In this document: positions 20,571-34,286 of the stretch, one piece after another | How the letters are laid out: every line of letters starts with the position of its first letter | Numbering within the stretch: the stretch's first letter is position 1 | Assembly (NCBI GenBank): GCA_014843695.1 | Contig: CM026404.1 | Coordinates: 84,970,712-85,034,711 of the forward strand | Reading direction: 5' to 3' | From: Archivesica marissinica | Taxonomy: Eukaryota > Mollusca > Bivalvia > Venerida > Vesicomyidae | Length of the DNA stretch: 64,000 bases | The notes under the pieces: model-generated | The model's input: only the letters and a program-made list of their open reading frames with translations | Database searches by the model: none | What the model was told of the DNA's origin: nothing | Program-made: the position numbers and the translations under genes

Positions 20571-23500
20571 AAACACTTACAAAGCATGGACTAATATAGA
20601 ACTAATCCAAACACTTACAAAGCATGGACTAATATAGAGCTAATGCAAGCACTTACAAAGCATGGACTAATATAGAACTAATCCAAACACTTACAAAGCA
20701 TGGACTAATCTAAAGCTAATGCAAACACTTACAAAGCATGGACTAATCTAGAGCTAATGCAAACACTTACAAAGCATGGACTAATCTAAAGCTAATCCAG
20801 ACACTTACAAAGCATGGACTAATCTAAAGCTAATCCAGACACTTACAAAGCATGTACTAATCTAAAGCTAATCCAGACACTTACAAAGCATGGACTACTC
20901 TAAAGCTAATCCAGACACTTACAAAGCATGGACTAATATAAAGCTAATGCAAACACTTACAAAGCATGGACTAATCTAAAGCTAATCCAGACACTTACAA
21001 AGCATGGACTAATCTAAAGCTAATGCAAACACTTACAAAGCATGGACTAATCTAAAGCTAATCCAGACACTTGCAAAGCATGGAATAATCTAAAGCTAAT
21101 GCAAACACTTACAAAGCATGGACTAATCTAAAGCTAATCCAGACACTTACAAAGCATGGACTAATCTAGAGCTAATGCAAGCACTTACAAAGCATGGACT
21201 AATATAGAGCTAATGCAAACACTTACAAAGCATGGACTAATATAGAGCTAATCTAGACACTTACAAAGCATGGACTAATCTAGAGCTAATCTAGACATTT
21301 ACAAAGCATGGACTAATCTAAAGCTAATGCAAGCACGTACAAAGCATGGATTAATCTAAAGCTAATCCAAACACTTACAAAGCATGGACTAATCTAAAGC
21401 TAATGCAAGCACTTACAAAGCATGGACTAATATAGAGCTAATGCAAACACTTACAAAGCATGGACTAATCTAAAGCTAATGCAAACACTTACAAAGCATG
21501 GACTAATATAAAGCTAATGCAAGCACGTACAAAGCATGGACTAATCTAAAGCTAATCCAAACACTTACAAAGCATGGACTTATCTAAAGCTAATCCAAAC
21601 ACTTACAAAGCATGGACTTATCTAAAGCTAATCCAAACTCTTACAAAGCATGGACTAATCTAAAGCTAATCCAAACACTTACAAAACATGAACTAATCTA
21701 AAGCTAATCCAAACACTTACAAAGCATGGACTAATCTAAAGCTAATGCAAGCACTTACAAAGCATGGACTTATCTAAAGCTAATCCAAACACTTACAAAG
21801 CATGGACTAATATAAAGCTAATCCAAACACTTACAAAGCATTTACTTATCTAAAGCTAATGCAAGCACTTACAAAGCATGGACTAATCTAAAGCTAATGC
21901 AAGCACTTACAAAGCATGGACTAATCTAAAGCTAATCCAAACACTTACAAAGCATGGACTAATATAAAGCTAATCCAAACACTTACAAAGCATGGACTAA
22001 CCTAAAGCTAATCCAAACACTTACAAAGCATGGACTAATCTAAAGCTAATCCAAACACTTACAAAGCATGGACTTATCTAAAGCTAATGCAAACACTTAC
22101 AAAGCATGGACTAATCTAAAGCTAATCCAGACACTTACAAAGCATGGACTTACCTAAAGCTAATCCAAACACTTACAAAGCATGGACTAACCTAAAGCTA
22201 ATCCAAACACTTACAAAGCATGGACTAATATAGAGCTAATGCAAACACTTACAAAGCATGGACTAATCTAGAGCTAATGCAAACACTTACAAAGCATAGA
22301 CTAATCTAGAGCTAATGCAAACACTTACAAAGCATGGACTAATCTAGAGCTAATGCAAGCACTTACAAAGCATGGACTAATATAGAGCTAATGCAAACAC
22401 TTACAAAGCATGGACTAATCTAGAGCTAATGAAAACACTTACAAAGCATGGACTAATCTAGAGCTAATGCAAGCACTTACAAAGCATGGACTAATCTAGA
22501 GCTAATGCAAACACTTACAAAGCATGGACTAATCTAGAGCTAATGCAAACACTTACAAAGCATGGACTAATCTAGAGCTAATGCAAACACTTACAAAGCA
22601 TGGACTAATATAGAGCTAATGCAAACACTTACAAAGCATGGACTAATCTAGAGCTAATGAAAACACTTACAAAGCATGGACTAATCTAGAGCTAATGCAA
22701 GCACTTACAAAGCATGGACTAATCTAGAGCTAATGCAAGCACTTACAAAGCATGGACTAATATAGAGCTAATGCAAGCACTTACAAAGCATGGACTAATC
22801 TAGAGCTAATGCAAACACTTACAAAGCATGGACTAATCTAGAGCTAATCCAAACACTTACAAAGCATGGACTTATCTAAAGTTAATGCAAACACTTACAA
22901 AGCATGGACTAATGTAAACACTTACAAAGCATGGACTAATATAGAGCTAATGCAAGCACTTACAAAGCATGGACTAATCTAGAGCTAATGCAAACACTTA
23001 CAAAGCATGGACTAATCTAGAGCTAATCCAAACACTTACAAAGCATGGACTTATCTAAAGCTAATGCAAACACTTACAAAGCGTGGACTAATATAAAGCT
23101 AATCCAAACACTTACAAAGCATGGACTTATCTAAAGCTAATGCAAACACTTACAAAGCATGGACTAATATAAAGCTAATCCAAACACTTACAAAGCAAAT
23201 ACTTATCTAAAGCTAATGCAAACACTTACAAAGCATGGACTAATATAAAGCTAATGCAAGCACTTACAAAGCATGGACTAATCTAAAGCTAATGCAAGCA
23301 CTTACAAAGCATGGACTAATCTAAAGCTAATCCAAACACTTACAAAGCATGGACTAATCTAGAGCTAATGCAAACACTTACAAATCATGGACTAATCTAA
23401 AGCTAATCCAAACACTTACAAAGCATGGACTAATATAGAGCTAATCCAAACACTTACAAAGCATGGACTTATCTAAAGCTAATGCAAACACTTACAAATC

Positions 23501-26500
23501 ATGGACTAATATAGAGCTAATCCAAACACTTACAAAGCATGGACTAATATAGAGCTAATCCAAACACTTACAAAGCATGGACTAATTTAAAGCTAATGCA
23601 AACACTTACAAAGCATGGACTAATCTAAAGCTAATGCAAACACTTACAAAGCATGGACTAATCTAAAGCTAATGTAAACACTTACAAAGCATGGACTAAT
23701 CTAATGCTAATGCAAACACTTACAAAGCGTGGACTAATCTAAAGCTAATGCAAGCACTTACAAAGCATGGACTAATATAGAGCTAATCCAAACACTTACA
23801 AAGCATGGACTAATATAGAGCTAATGCAAACACTTACAAAGCATGGACTAATCTAAAGCTAATGCAAACACTTACAAAGCATGGACTAATATAGAGCTAA
23901 TCCAAACACTTACAAAGCATGGACTAATATAGAGCTAATGCAAACACTTACAAAGCATGGACTAATCTAGAGCTAATGCAAGCACTTACAAAGCATGGAC
24001 TAATCTAGAGCTAATGCAAGCACTTACAAATCATGGACTAATCTAAAGCTAATGCAAGCACTTACAAAGCATGGACTAATCTAAATCTAATCCAAACACT
24101 TACAAAGCATGGACTAATCTAGAGCTAATGCAAACACTTACAAATCATGGACTAATCTAAAGATAATCCAAACACTTACAAAGCATAGACTAATATAGAG
24201 CTAATCCAAACACTTACAAAGCATGGACTTATCTAAAGCTAATGCAAACACTTACAAAGCATGGACTAATCTAAAGCTAATGCAAACACTTACAAAGCAT
24301 GGACTAATATAGAGCTAATCCAAACACTTACAAAGCATGGACTAATATAGAGCTAATGCAAACACTTACAAAGCATGGACTAATCTAAAGCTAATGCAAA
24401 CACTTACAAAGCATGGACTAATATAGAGCTAATCCAAACACTTACAAAGCATGGACTAATATAGAGCTAATGCAAACACTTACAAAGCATGGACTAATCT
24501 AAAGCTAATGCAAACACTTACAAAGCATGGACTAATATAGAGCTAATCCAAACACTTACAAAGCATGGACTAATATAGAGCTAATGCAAACACTTACAAA
24601 GCATGGACTAATCTAAAGCTAATGCAAACACTTACAAAGCATGGACTAATATAGAGCTAATCCAAACACTTACAAAGCATGGACTAATATAGAGCTAATG
24701 CAAACACTTACAAAGCATGGACTAATATAGAGCTAATGCAAAACACAAACAACAACAACAAGCACTTACAAAGCATGGACTAATCTAGAGCTAATGCAAA
24801 CACTTACAAAGCATGGACTAATCTAAAGCTAATGCAAACACTTACAAAGCATGGACTAATATAGAGCTAATCCAAACACTTACAAAGCATGGACTAATAT
24901 AGAGCTAATGCAAACACTTACAAAGCATGGACTAATCTAGAGCTAATGCAAGCACTTACAAAGCATGGACTAATCTAGAGCTAATGCAAGCACTTACAAA
25001 GCATGGACTAATATAGAGCTAATCCAAACACTTACAAAGCATGGACTAATATAGAGCTAATGCAAACACTTACAAAGCATGGACTAATATAAAGCTAATG
25101 CAAACACTTACAAATCATGGACTAATATAGAGCTAATCCAAACACTTACAAAGCATGGACTAATATAGAGCTAATCCAAACACTTACAAAGCATGGACTA
25201 ATCTAAAGCTAATGCAAACACTTACAAAGCATGGACTAATCTAAAGCTAATGTAAACAATTACAAAGCATGGACTAATCTAAAGCTAATGCAAACACTTA
25301 CAAAGCATGGACTAATCTAAAGCTAATGCAAGCACTTACAAAGCATGGACTAATATAGAGCTAATGCAAACACTTACAAAGCATGGACTAATATAAAGCT
25401 AATGCAAGCACTTACAAAGCATGGACTATATAGAGCTAATCCAAACACTTACAAAGCATGGACTAATATAGAGCTAATCCAAACACTTACAAAGCATGGA
25501 CTAATATAGAGCTAATGCAAACACTTACAAAGCATGGACTAATATAGAGCTAATGCAAACACTTACAAAGCATGGACTTATCTAAAGCTAATCCAAACAC
25601 TTACAAAGCATGGACTAATCTAAAGCTAATGCAAGCACTTACAAAGCATGGACTAATATAGAGCTAATGCAAGCACTTACAAAGCATGGACTAATATAGA
25701 GCTAATGCAAGCACTTACAAAGCATGGACTAATCTAAAGCTAATGCAAGCACTTACAAAGCATGGACTAATATAGAGCTAATGCAAGCACTTACAAAGCA
25801 TGGACTAATATAGAGCTAATGCAAGCACTTACAAAGCATGGACTAATCTAAAGCTAATGCAAGCACTTACAAAGCATGGACTAATATAGAGCTAATGCAA
25901 GCACTTACAAAGCATGGACTAATATAGAGCTAATGCAAGCACTTACAAAGCATGGACTAATCTAAAGCTAATGCAAGCACTTACAAAGCATGGACTAATA
26001 TAGAGCTAATGCAAGCACTTACAAAGCATGGACTAATATAGAGCTAATGCAAGCACTTACAAAGCATGGACTAATATAGAGCTAATGCAAACACTTACAA
26101 AGCATGGACTAATCTAGAGCTAATGCAAGCACTTACAAAGCATGGACTAATCTAGAGCTAATGCAAACACTTACAAAGCATGGACTAATCTAGAGCTAAT
26201 GCAAACACTTACAGAGCATAGACTAATCTAGAGCTAATGCAAACACTTACAAAGTATGGACTAATATAGAGCTAATGCAAACACTTACAAAGCATGGACT
26301 AATCTAGAGCTAATGCAAACACTTACAGAGCATAGACTAATATAGAGCTAATGCAAGCACTTACAGAGCATAGACTAATATAGAGCTAATGCAAGCACTT
26401 ACAGAGCATAGACTAATATAGAGCTAATGCAAACACTTACAAAGCATGGACTAATCTAGAGCTAATGCAAGCACTTACAAAGCATGGACTAATATAGAGC

Positions 26501-26537
26501 TAATGCAAGCACTTACAAAGCATGGACTAATCTAGAA
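20571..26537 (+). repeat. Minisatellite, 38-bp unit, about 157 copies (6 kb)
   Basis: The unit contains ACTTACAAAGCATGGACTAA, then TATAGAGC or TCTAAAGC, then TAATGCAAAC or TAATCCAAAC. It is the longest array in the window. Trimeric higher-order blocks of 114 bases are readable at about 24260-24720 and 25640-26050. A CAA microsatellite interrupts it at about 24738-24762. It fills most of the intron between the two halves of macrodomain 2. Confidence 0.97.
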
Positions 26538-26602
26538 CTGATGCATTTAAGTAATTATGTTTGCGTGATTATGAATTATGATCAGCATTTATCTGTTTGT
26601 AG

Positions 26603-26824
26603 AGTGTCCATGAATTCATTGTGGAATGTCTAAATGAAGCTGAGCACAGCAGATGCCATTCCATAGCTTTCCCTGCTATTGGAGCGGGTAACCTCGGTTA
26701 TCCTGTGGATGTTGTTGCAGATGAGATGTTTGTATCAGTTGAGAACTGGAGTAAAGAACACACAGTAACCAGCTTGAGAGATGTTAGATTTGTGATATTT
26801 CCCTCAGACGAAAATGCCCTACTG
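26603..26824 (+). CDS. Macrodomain 2, C-terminal half (exon, phase 0-0)
   Basis: The acceptor ATCTGTTTGTAG ends at 26602 and the donor GTAAAG starts at 26825; 74 codons in phase 0 at both ends. It reads SVHEFIVECLNEAEHSRCHS, IAFPAIGAGNLGYP, VDVVADEMFVSVENWS and SLRDVRFVIFPSDENALL. This is the most recognisable macrodomain stretch in the window. The AIGAGNLGYP phosphate loop is intact, followed by the A-D-E-M helix and the last strand VRFVIF. It therefore belongs to a domain likely to bind ADP-ribose or a related ligand. It continues from 18736 and into the mini-exon at 33564. A minisatellite ends 65 bases before it. A longer exon using a later GT (at 26841 or 26846) is possible but gives a worse continuation. 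Confidence 0.88.
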
Positions 26825-26937
26825 GTAAAGACATTTTTGTGTAAAGTAAAGTGGTTGTTTATTTTAGTGTCACCCCTATTTAAAGGGCCAGCCATTTCTG
26901 ACTTATGAGACACCTCTTCTTATGAACATCAGTACTT

Positions 26938-27105
26938 CCCGAATCCTATGCTTGTATGCCAGGCGTCAGGCTGGTAGGCAATCGGTAAACATTATTTAAC
27001 TAGCTGGCGGCTCACCAACCGGCCATATCAGAACAAACCCTTGACGAGGTTCGAACCTTCGACCTCCCGCTCATAGACGGACGTGTAACTATAACTGAGG
27101 AATAA
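26938..27105 (-). mobile_element. tRNA-derived SINE-like fragment, family E
   Basis: On the minus strand, ATGAGCGGGAGGTCGAAGG runs into the B box GGTTCGAACCTCG. A body with TACCAGCCTGACGCCTGGC lies on the other side. Head and tail are incomplete. It resembles bivalve SINEs with this head, from memory only. Confidence 0.5.
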
Positions 27106-27620
27106 GAAAATGGAGATATTAGTTGTAGTCAATAAGTTTCATTTCAATAAAGATGAACAAGTTTGTTCTCAAGGGGAAACTTTTGTATTTTGATGATAAC
27201 ATTGCTGAATTTAACAGTGCATGTTGGGTAAAATAACGGCTATAAACAGTTAAAATAATTGTAGCAGACGACAATTTATTATTGCGGTTTTTTTATCATG
27301 GAATTTCATTAGAATCTTGTCGATATTTGACTTGTTATTTCATCTGTAGCATGCAAAGAGTTATAGACAGTTGAACCATCGTAAGGCTGACAGTTGCACA
27401 TAAAATGGATAAAAATAACAAGATACATTTGAAAAATGAAAAGCTTGTCATCCATATTTCATTTCCAAAACTTCATAATACTATATATGACATTATTGCA
27501 ATGACATCATATATTTAACGTTCATGATTTTATAACTTCACTGAAACAACAGTGAATGGGGAGACAAAGTTTTTTACAAAAACAATTTCTAGTTTTAGAA
27601 TATGTTGTGCAATCAGAGTT
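27106..27620. other. Intronic spacer
   Basis: AT-rich intron sequence without recognisable genes or repeats. Confidence 0.5.
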
Positions 27621-28891
27621 TAGTCACGTGCATTAACTGCAAGGAATATCACTTTACATGTAATATATATAGTCACGTGCATTAACTGCAAGGAATATCA
27701 CTTTACATGTAATATATATAGTCACGTGCATTAACTGCAAGGAATATCACTTTACATGTAATATATATAGTCACGTGCATTAACTGCAAGGAATATCACT
27801 TTACATGTAATATATATAGTCACGTGCATTAACTGCAAGGAATATCACTTTACATGTAATATATATAGTCACGTGCATTAACTGCAAGGAATATCACTTT
27901 ACATGTAATATATATAGTCACGTGCATTAACTGCAAGGAATATCACTTTACATGTAATATATATATAGTCACGTGCATTAACTGCAAGGAATATCACTTT
28001 ACATCTAATATTATAGTCACGTGCATTAACTGCAAGAAATATCACTTTACATGTAATTATAGTCACGTGCATTAACTGCATGGAATATCACTTTACATGT
28101 AATATTTATAGTCACGTGCATTAACTGCAAGAAATATCACTTTACATGTAATATTTAGTCACGTGCATTAACTGCAAGGAATATCACTTTACATGTAATA
28201 TATATAGTCACGTGCATTAACTGCAAGGAATATCACTTTACATGTAATATATATAGTCACGTGCATTAACTGCAAGGAATATCACTTTACATCTAATATT
28301 TATAGTCACGTGCATTAACTGCACAGAATATCACTTTACATCTAATATTTATAGTCATGTGCATTAACTGCAAGGAATATCACTTTACATCTAATCTTTA
28401 TAGTCACGTGCATTAACTGCACGGAATATCACTCTACATTTAATATTTATAGTCACGTGCATTAACTGCAAGAAATATCACTTTACATGTAATATTTATA
28501 GTCACGTGCATTAACTGCATGGAATATCACTCTACATTTAATATTTATAGTCACGTGCATTAACTGCATGGAATATCACTCTACATTTAATATTTATAGT
28601 CACGTGCATTAACTGCATGGAATATCACTCTACATTTAATATTTATAGTCACGTGCATTAACTGCATGGAATATCACTCTACATTTAATATTTATAGTCG
28701 CGTGCATTAACTGCACGGAATATCACTCTACATTTAATATTTATAGTCACGTGCATTAACTGCATGGAATATCACTTTACATCTAATATTTATAGTCATG
28801 TGCATTAACTGCACGGAATATCACTCTACATTTAATATTTATAGTCACGTGCATTAACTGCACGGAATATCACTCTACATTTAATATTTAT
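27621..28891 (+). repeat. Minisatellite, 49-bp unit, about 26 copies, CACGTG in most units
   Basis: The unit contains AGTCACGTGCATTAACTGCA, AGGAATATCACTTTACAT and a variable TA-rich end. Nearly every unit carries a palindromic CACGTG; a few are mutated (CATGTG, CGCGTG). Left copies are uniform; right copies vary (TCTACATTTAATATTTAT). Confidence 0.96.
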
Positions 28892-28972
28892 TTCATCTGC
28901 TGTAAATGAGACTGACTACAAGTTAGTCACTGACAAACCTTAGAGGACCAAAAACCCGTATGTCCATGATAA

Positions 28973-29120
28973 ATAATATCCACATAGCAACCCAATGCAC
29001 ATTAAGTATGTAGATAATATGAAGATACCCACTTAATGCACATTAGATAATATCCACATAGCAACCCAATGCACATTAAGTATGTAGATAATATGAAGAT
29101 ACCCACTTAATGCACATTAG
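28973..29120 (+). repeat. 74-bp tandem duplication, precursor-like relative of the 32-bp array
   Basis: Two copies start at 28973 and 29047. Each holds CATAGCAACCCAATGCACAT, which is also the core of the 32-bp array at 29500-33472. It is separated from that array by a family C SINE. Confidence 0.85.
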
Positions 29121-29162
29121 ATAATTCAATGACACTATAGTCTGATAATTACAGTCTGCACA

Positions 29163-29456
29163 CAGACAGATCTGTAGTCCAGTGGTTACCACGCTGGACT
29201 GGTAATCTAGGGTCACAGGTTCGATCCCCAGTCTGACTCTAATAAAATTCACAATCTTTCAGAATGGACTTTAAACCAAGGTCTTGTATCGGTGCTGGTC
29301 ATCGTGCAGGTAAAAGAACCAGTGGAGACTCTGGAATGGGTCTCTGTCTGTATCATTGCACTATCCTCCAAAAACATAAAATGACTAATCTCTTCAGGAG
29401 GCGTCGCTCATATGGGCAACCGGTAGCTACGATAAATAAATGTTAAAAATACAAAA
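29163..29456 (+). mobile_element. tRNA-derived SINE, family C, full length with target-site duplication
   Basis: The tRNA head AGATCTGTAGTCCAGTGG has the anticodon arm CTGGACTGGTAATCTAG (GGT in the loop) and the B box GGTTCGATCCCC. The body GGAGGCGTCGCTCATATGGG follows, and the end is GATAAATAAATG. An 11-bp direct repeat TACAGTCTGCA flanks it at 29150-29160 and 29457-29467, as expected for LINE-driven insertion. Confidence 0.9.
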
Positions 29457-29499
29457 TACAGTCTGCAGACATATCTGCGTTTTATACAGATCCTAATAT

Positions 29500-32400
29500 G
29501 CAGATAGCAACCCAATGCACATAGATACTATGCAGATAGCAACCCAATGCACATAGATAATATGACAAAAACAAACAACCCAACACAAAAACAGATAGCA
29601 ACCCAATGCACATAGATAATATGCAGATAGCAACCCAATGCACATAGATAATATGCAGATAGCAACCCAATGCACATAGATAATATGCAGATAGCAACCC
29701 AATGCACATAGATAATATGCAGATAGCAACCCAATGCACATAGATAATATGCAGATAGCAACCCAATGCACATAGATAATATGCAGATAGCAACCCAATG
29801 CACATAGATAATATGCAGATAGCAACCCAATGCACATAGATAATATGCAGATAGCAACCCAATGCACATAGATAATATGCAGATAGCAACCCAATGCACA
29901 TAGATAATATGCAGATAGCAACCCAATGCACATAGATAATATGCAGATAGCAACCCAATGCACATAGATAATATGCAGATAGCAACCCAATGCACATAGA
30001 TAATATGCAGATAGCAACCCAATGCACATAGATAATATGCAGATAGCAACCCAATGCACATAGATAATATGCAGATAGCAACCCAATGCACATAAATACT
30101 ATGCAGATAGCAACCCAATGCACATATATAATATGCAGATAGCAACCCAATGCACATAGATACTATGCAGATAGCACCCAATGCACATAGATAATATGCA
30201 GATAGCAACCCAATGCACATAGATAATATGCAGATAGCAACCCAATGCACATAGATAATATGCAGATAGCAACCCAATGCACATAGATAATATGCAGATA
30301 GCAACCCAATGCACATAGATAATATGCAGATAGCAACCCAATGCACATAGATAATATGCAGATAGCAACCCAATGCACATAGATAATATGCAGATAGCAA
30401 CCCAATGCACATAGATAATATGCAGATAGCAACCCAATGCACATAGATAATATGCAGATAGCAACCCAATGCACATAGATACTATGCAGATAGCAACCCA
30501 ATGCACATAGATAATATGCAGATAGCAACCCAATGCACATAGATACTATGCAGATAGCAACCCAATGCACATAGATAATATGCAGATAGCACCCAATGCA
30601 CATAGATAATATGCAGATAGCAACCCAATGCACATAGATAATATGCAGATAGCAACCCAATGCACATAGATAATATGCAGATAGCAACCCAATGCACATA
30701 GATAATATGCAGATAGCAACCCAATGCACATAGATAATATGCAGATAGCAACCCAATGCACATAGATAATATGCAGATAGCAACCCAATGCACATAGATA
30801 ATATGCAGATAGCAACCCAATGCACATAGATAATATGCAGATAGCAACCCAATGCACATAGATAATATGCAGATAGCAACCCAATGCACATAGATAATAT
30901 GCAGATAGCAACCCAATGTACATGAATAATATGCAGATAGCAACCCAATGCACATAGCTAATATGCAGATAGCAACCCAATGCACATAGATAATATGCAG
31001 ATAGCAACCCAATGCACATAGATAATATGCAGATAGCAACCCAATGCACATAGATACTATGCAGATAGCAACCCAATGCACATAGATAATATGCAGATAG
31101 CAACCCAATGCACATAGATAATATGCAGATAGCAACCCAATGCACATAGATAATATGCAGATAGCAACCCAATGCACATAGATACTATGCAGATAGCAAC
31201 CCAATGCACATAGATAATATGCAGATAGCAACCCAATGCACATAGATAATATGCAGATAGCAACCCAATGCACATAGATACTATGCAGATAGCAACCCAA
31301 TGCACATAGATAATATGCAGATAGCAACCCAATGTACATAGATAATATGCAGATAGCAACCCAATGCACATAGATAATATGCAGATAGCAACCCAATGCA
31401 CATAGATAATATGCAGATAGCAACCCAATGCACATAGATAATATGCAGATAGCAACCCAATGCACATGGATAATATGCAGATAGCAACCCAATGCACATA
31501 GATAATATGCAGATAGCAACAAATGCACATAGATAATATGCAGATAGCAACCCAATGCACATAGATACTATGCAGATAGCAACCCAATGCACATAGATAA
31601 TATGCAGATAGCAACCCAATGCACATAGATAATATGCAGATAGCAACCCAATGCACAGATAATATGCAGATAGCAACCCAATGCACATAGATACTATGCA
31701 GATAGCAACCCAATGCACATAGATAATATGCAGATAGCAACCCAATGCACATAGATACTATGCAGATAGCAACCCAATGCACATAGATAATATGCAGATA
31801 GCAACCCAATGCACATAGATATATGCAGATAGCAACCCAATGCACATAGATACTATGCAGATAGCAACCCAATGCACATGGATAATATGCAGATAGCAAC
31901 CCAATGCACATAGATAATATGCAGATAGCAACCCAATGTACATGGATAATATGCAGATAGCAACCCAATGCACATAGATAATATGCAGATAGCAACCCAA
32001 TGCACATAGATAATATGCAGATAGCAACCCAATGCACATAGATAATATGCAGATAGCAACCCAATGCACATAGATAATATGCAGATAGCAACCCAATGCA
32101 CATAGATAATATGCAGATAGCAACCCAATGCACATAGATAATATGCAGATAGCAACCCAATGCACATAGATAATATGCAGATAGCAACCCAATGCACATA
32201 GATAATATGCAGATAGCAACCCAATGCACATAGATAATATGCAGATAGCAACCCAATGCACATAGATACTATGCAGATAGCAACCCAATGCACATAGATA
32301 ATATGCAGATAGCAACCCAATGCACATAGATAATATGCAGATAGCAACCCAATGCACATAGATAATATGCAGATAGCAACCCAATGCACATAGATAATAT

Positions 32401-33472
32401 GCAGATAGCAACCCAATGCACATAGATAATATGCAGATAGCAACCCAATGCACATAGATAATATGCAGATAGCAACCCAATGCACATAGATAATATGCAG
32501 ATAGCAACCCAATGCACATAGATAATATGCAGATAGCAACCCAATGCACATAGATACTATGCAGATAGCAACCCAATGCACATAGATAATATGCAGATAG
32601 CAACCCAATGCACATAGATAATATGCAGATAGCAACCCAATGTACATGGATAATATGCAGATAGCAACCCAATGTACATAGATAATATGCAGATAGCAAC
32701 CCAATGCACATAGATAATATGCAGATAGCAACCCAATGCACATAGATAATATGCAGATAGCAACCCAATGCACATAGATAATATGCAGATAGCAACCCAA
32801 TGCACATAGATAATATGCAGATAGCAACCCAATGCACATAGATAATATGCAGATAGCAACCCAATGCACATAGATAATATGCAGATAGCAACCCAATGCA
32901 CATAGATAATATGCAGATAGCAACCCAATACACATAGATAATATGCAGATAGCAACCCAATGCACATAGATAATATGCAGATAGCAACCCAATGCACATA
33001 GATAATATGCAGATAGCAACCCAATGCACATAGATAATATGCAGATAGCAACCCAATGCACATATATAATATGCAAATAGCAACCCAATGCACATAGATA
33101 ATATGCAGATAGCAACCCAATGCACATAGATAATATGCAGATAGCAACCCAATGCACATATATAATATGCAAATAGCAACCCAATGCACATAGATAATAT
33201 GCAGATAGCAACCCAATGCACATAGATAATATGCAGATAGCAACCCAATGCACATAGATAATATGCAGATAGCAACCCAATGCACATATATAATATGCAA
33301 ATAGCAACCCAATGCACATAGATAATATGCAGATAGCAACCCAATGCACATAGATAATATGCAGATAGCAACCCAATGCACATAGATAATATGCAGATAG
33401 CAACCCAATGCACATAGATAATATGCAGATAGCAACAACCCAATGCACATGGATAATATGCAAATAGCAACT
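29500..33472 (+). repeat. Minisatellite, 32-bp unit, about 124 copies (4 kb)
   Basis: The unit contains ATGCAGATAGCAACCCAATG then CACATAGATAAT. Variants are mainly ATAATA versus ATACTA, plus rare deletions. It ends about 90 bases before the mini-exon at 33564. The minus-strand frames of several hundred codons are artefacts of a stop-free unit. Confidence 0.97.
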
Positions 33473-33563
33473 TGATCAATGCATACTAGATAATGTCCGT
33501 ATAGCAAGAAAACTCCATTAGAAGCAATGTACATTGTATTAATATTTACTTTTCTGTTTTTAG

Positions 33564-33591
33564 GAATTTTCCAAAGCAGAGAGAAAACATG
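33564..33591 (+). CDS. Macrodomain 2, C-terminal tip (28-base mini-exon)
   Basis: The acceptor TTTTCTGTTTTTAG ends at 33563 and the donor GTAAGTTT starts at 33592; both are strong. Entering in phase 0 from 26824 it reads EFSKAERKH and leaves one base, so the joined text is DENALLEFSKAERKH. This is a plausible final helix for a macrodomain. A 28-base exon is small but within the known range. Its out-phase (1) does not match the next exon I can see (42748, which needs phase 2), so another exon must intervene or this call is wrong. Read in the other entering phase (1) it would fit 42748, but no donor of exon 26603 giving phase 1 keeps the frame open. Confidence 0.5.
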
Positions 33592-33888
33592 GTAAGTTTA
33601 CTATCAAATACTGTTTTAGTTATTTTCAATTTAATAATGTTCATCATGTCATAGTTAGTGTTTCATGAATCACTTAGCCCAACCAACATCTGATGTCATA
33701 CCAATGTTGGATAAGTAAGGTCACCACTTCAACGACTTAAATCTAATGTTAGAACTACGATATGACATAATTTGGAATATGTCTTGTATCAACGTCGGTT
33801 TATAGTCGATTTATGGTAGTTATCCTTACAAAGAATTGTCTTCTTTAACTTGGAGATTTATTAAATAACTTCGACAGTGTTTCCATTC
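33592..33888. other. Intronic spacer
   Basis: Intron sequence between the mini-exon and a MITE; no further exon could be supported. Confidence 0.4.
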
Positions 33889-34116
33889 AACCCATTCAAT
33901 ACCAAGTAACTGACATAGACTGGTTCAGGATATTTTTAGATCAATTAATTACTAAGACATACTTGGACCAGTTCATTTATCAAAATGGGTAATTTTGTCT
34001 AAAAATAGTACTGGTAAAAAGTGCAGATCCTGATGAGACGACTTGTCACAAGCTGGCTCATCTGGATCTACAGTTTTTGTAAGCCTATTTAGAGGTTTGT
34101 AGTGTTGAAAGGGTTG
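33889..34116 (+). mobile_element. MITE-like foldback element, copy 2
   Basis: Same order of motifs as 13829-14049: AACCCATTCAATACCAAGT at the left, ATTTTGTCTAAAAATAGTA, AAAAAGTGCAGATCCTGATG and CTCATCTGGATCTACA in the middle, and GTGTTGAAAGGGTT at the right. The termini are inverted relative to each other. Confidence 0.7.
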
Positions 34117-34286
34117 AGCACCTTCTAATTGGAAATGTGACCATAAAACTTCAAATAAGGCATTTATGAGAATATTAAGACTTGAAATATTGTTTAAAAA
34201 GGCTGCCATTTTCAATATTTGGAGAGGGTTATGACGTCATGTCTATAGCAGTATATATAATTGACTTCCTGTTAGCTAAAATAATT

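Noticed and set aside
26621..26908. Extension of the macrodomain exon past 26824 to a stop at about 26908
   Set aside because: The added peptide is not macrodomain-like, while the GTAAAG donor at 26825 and the mini-exon at 33564 give a plausible domain end.
29482..33534. Minus-strand hydrophobic frames of up to 573 codons (CYLHIIYVHWVA)
   Set aside because: They are 32-bp array by-products; overlapping frames read the same peptide in shifted register.
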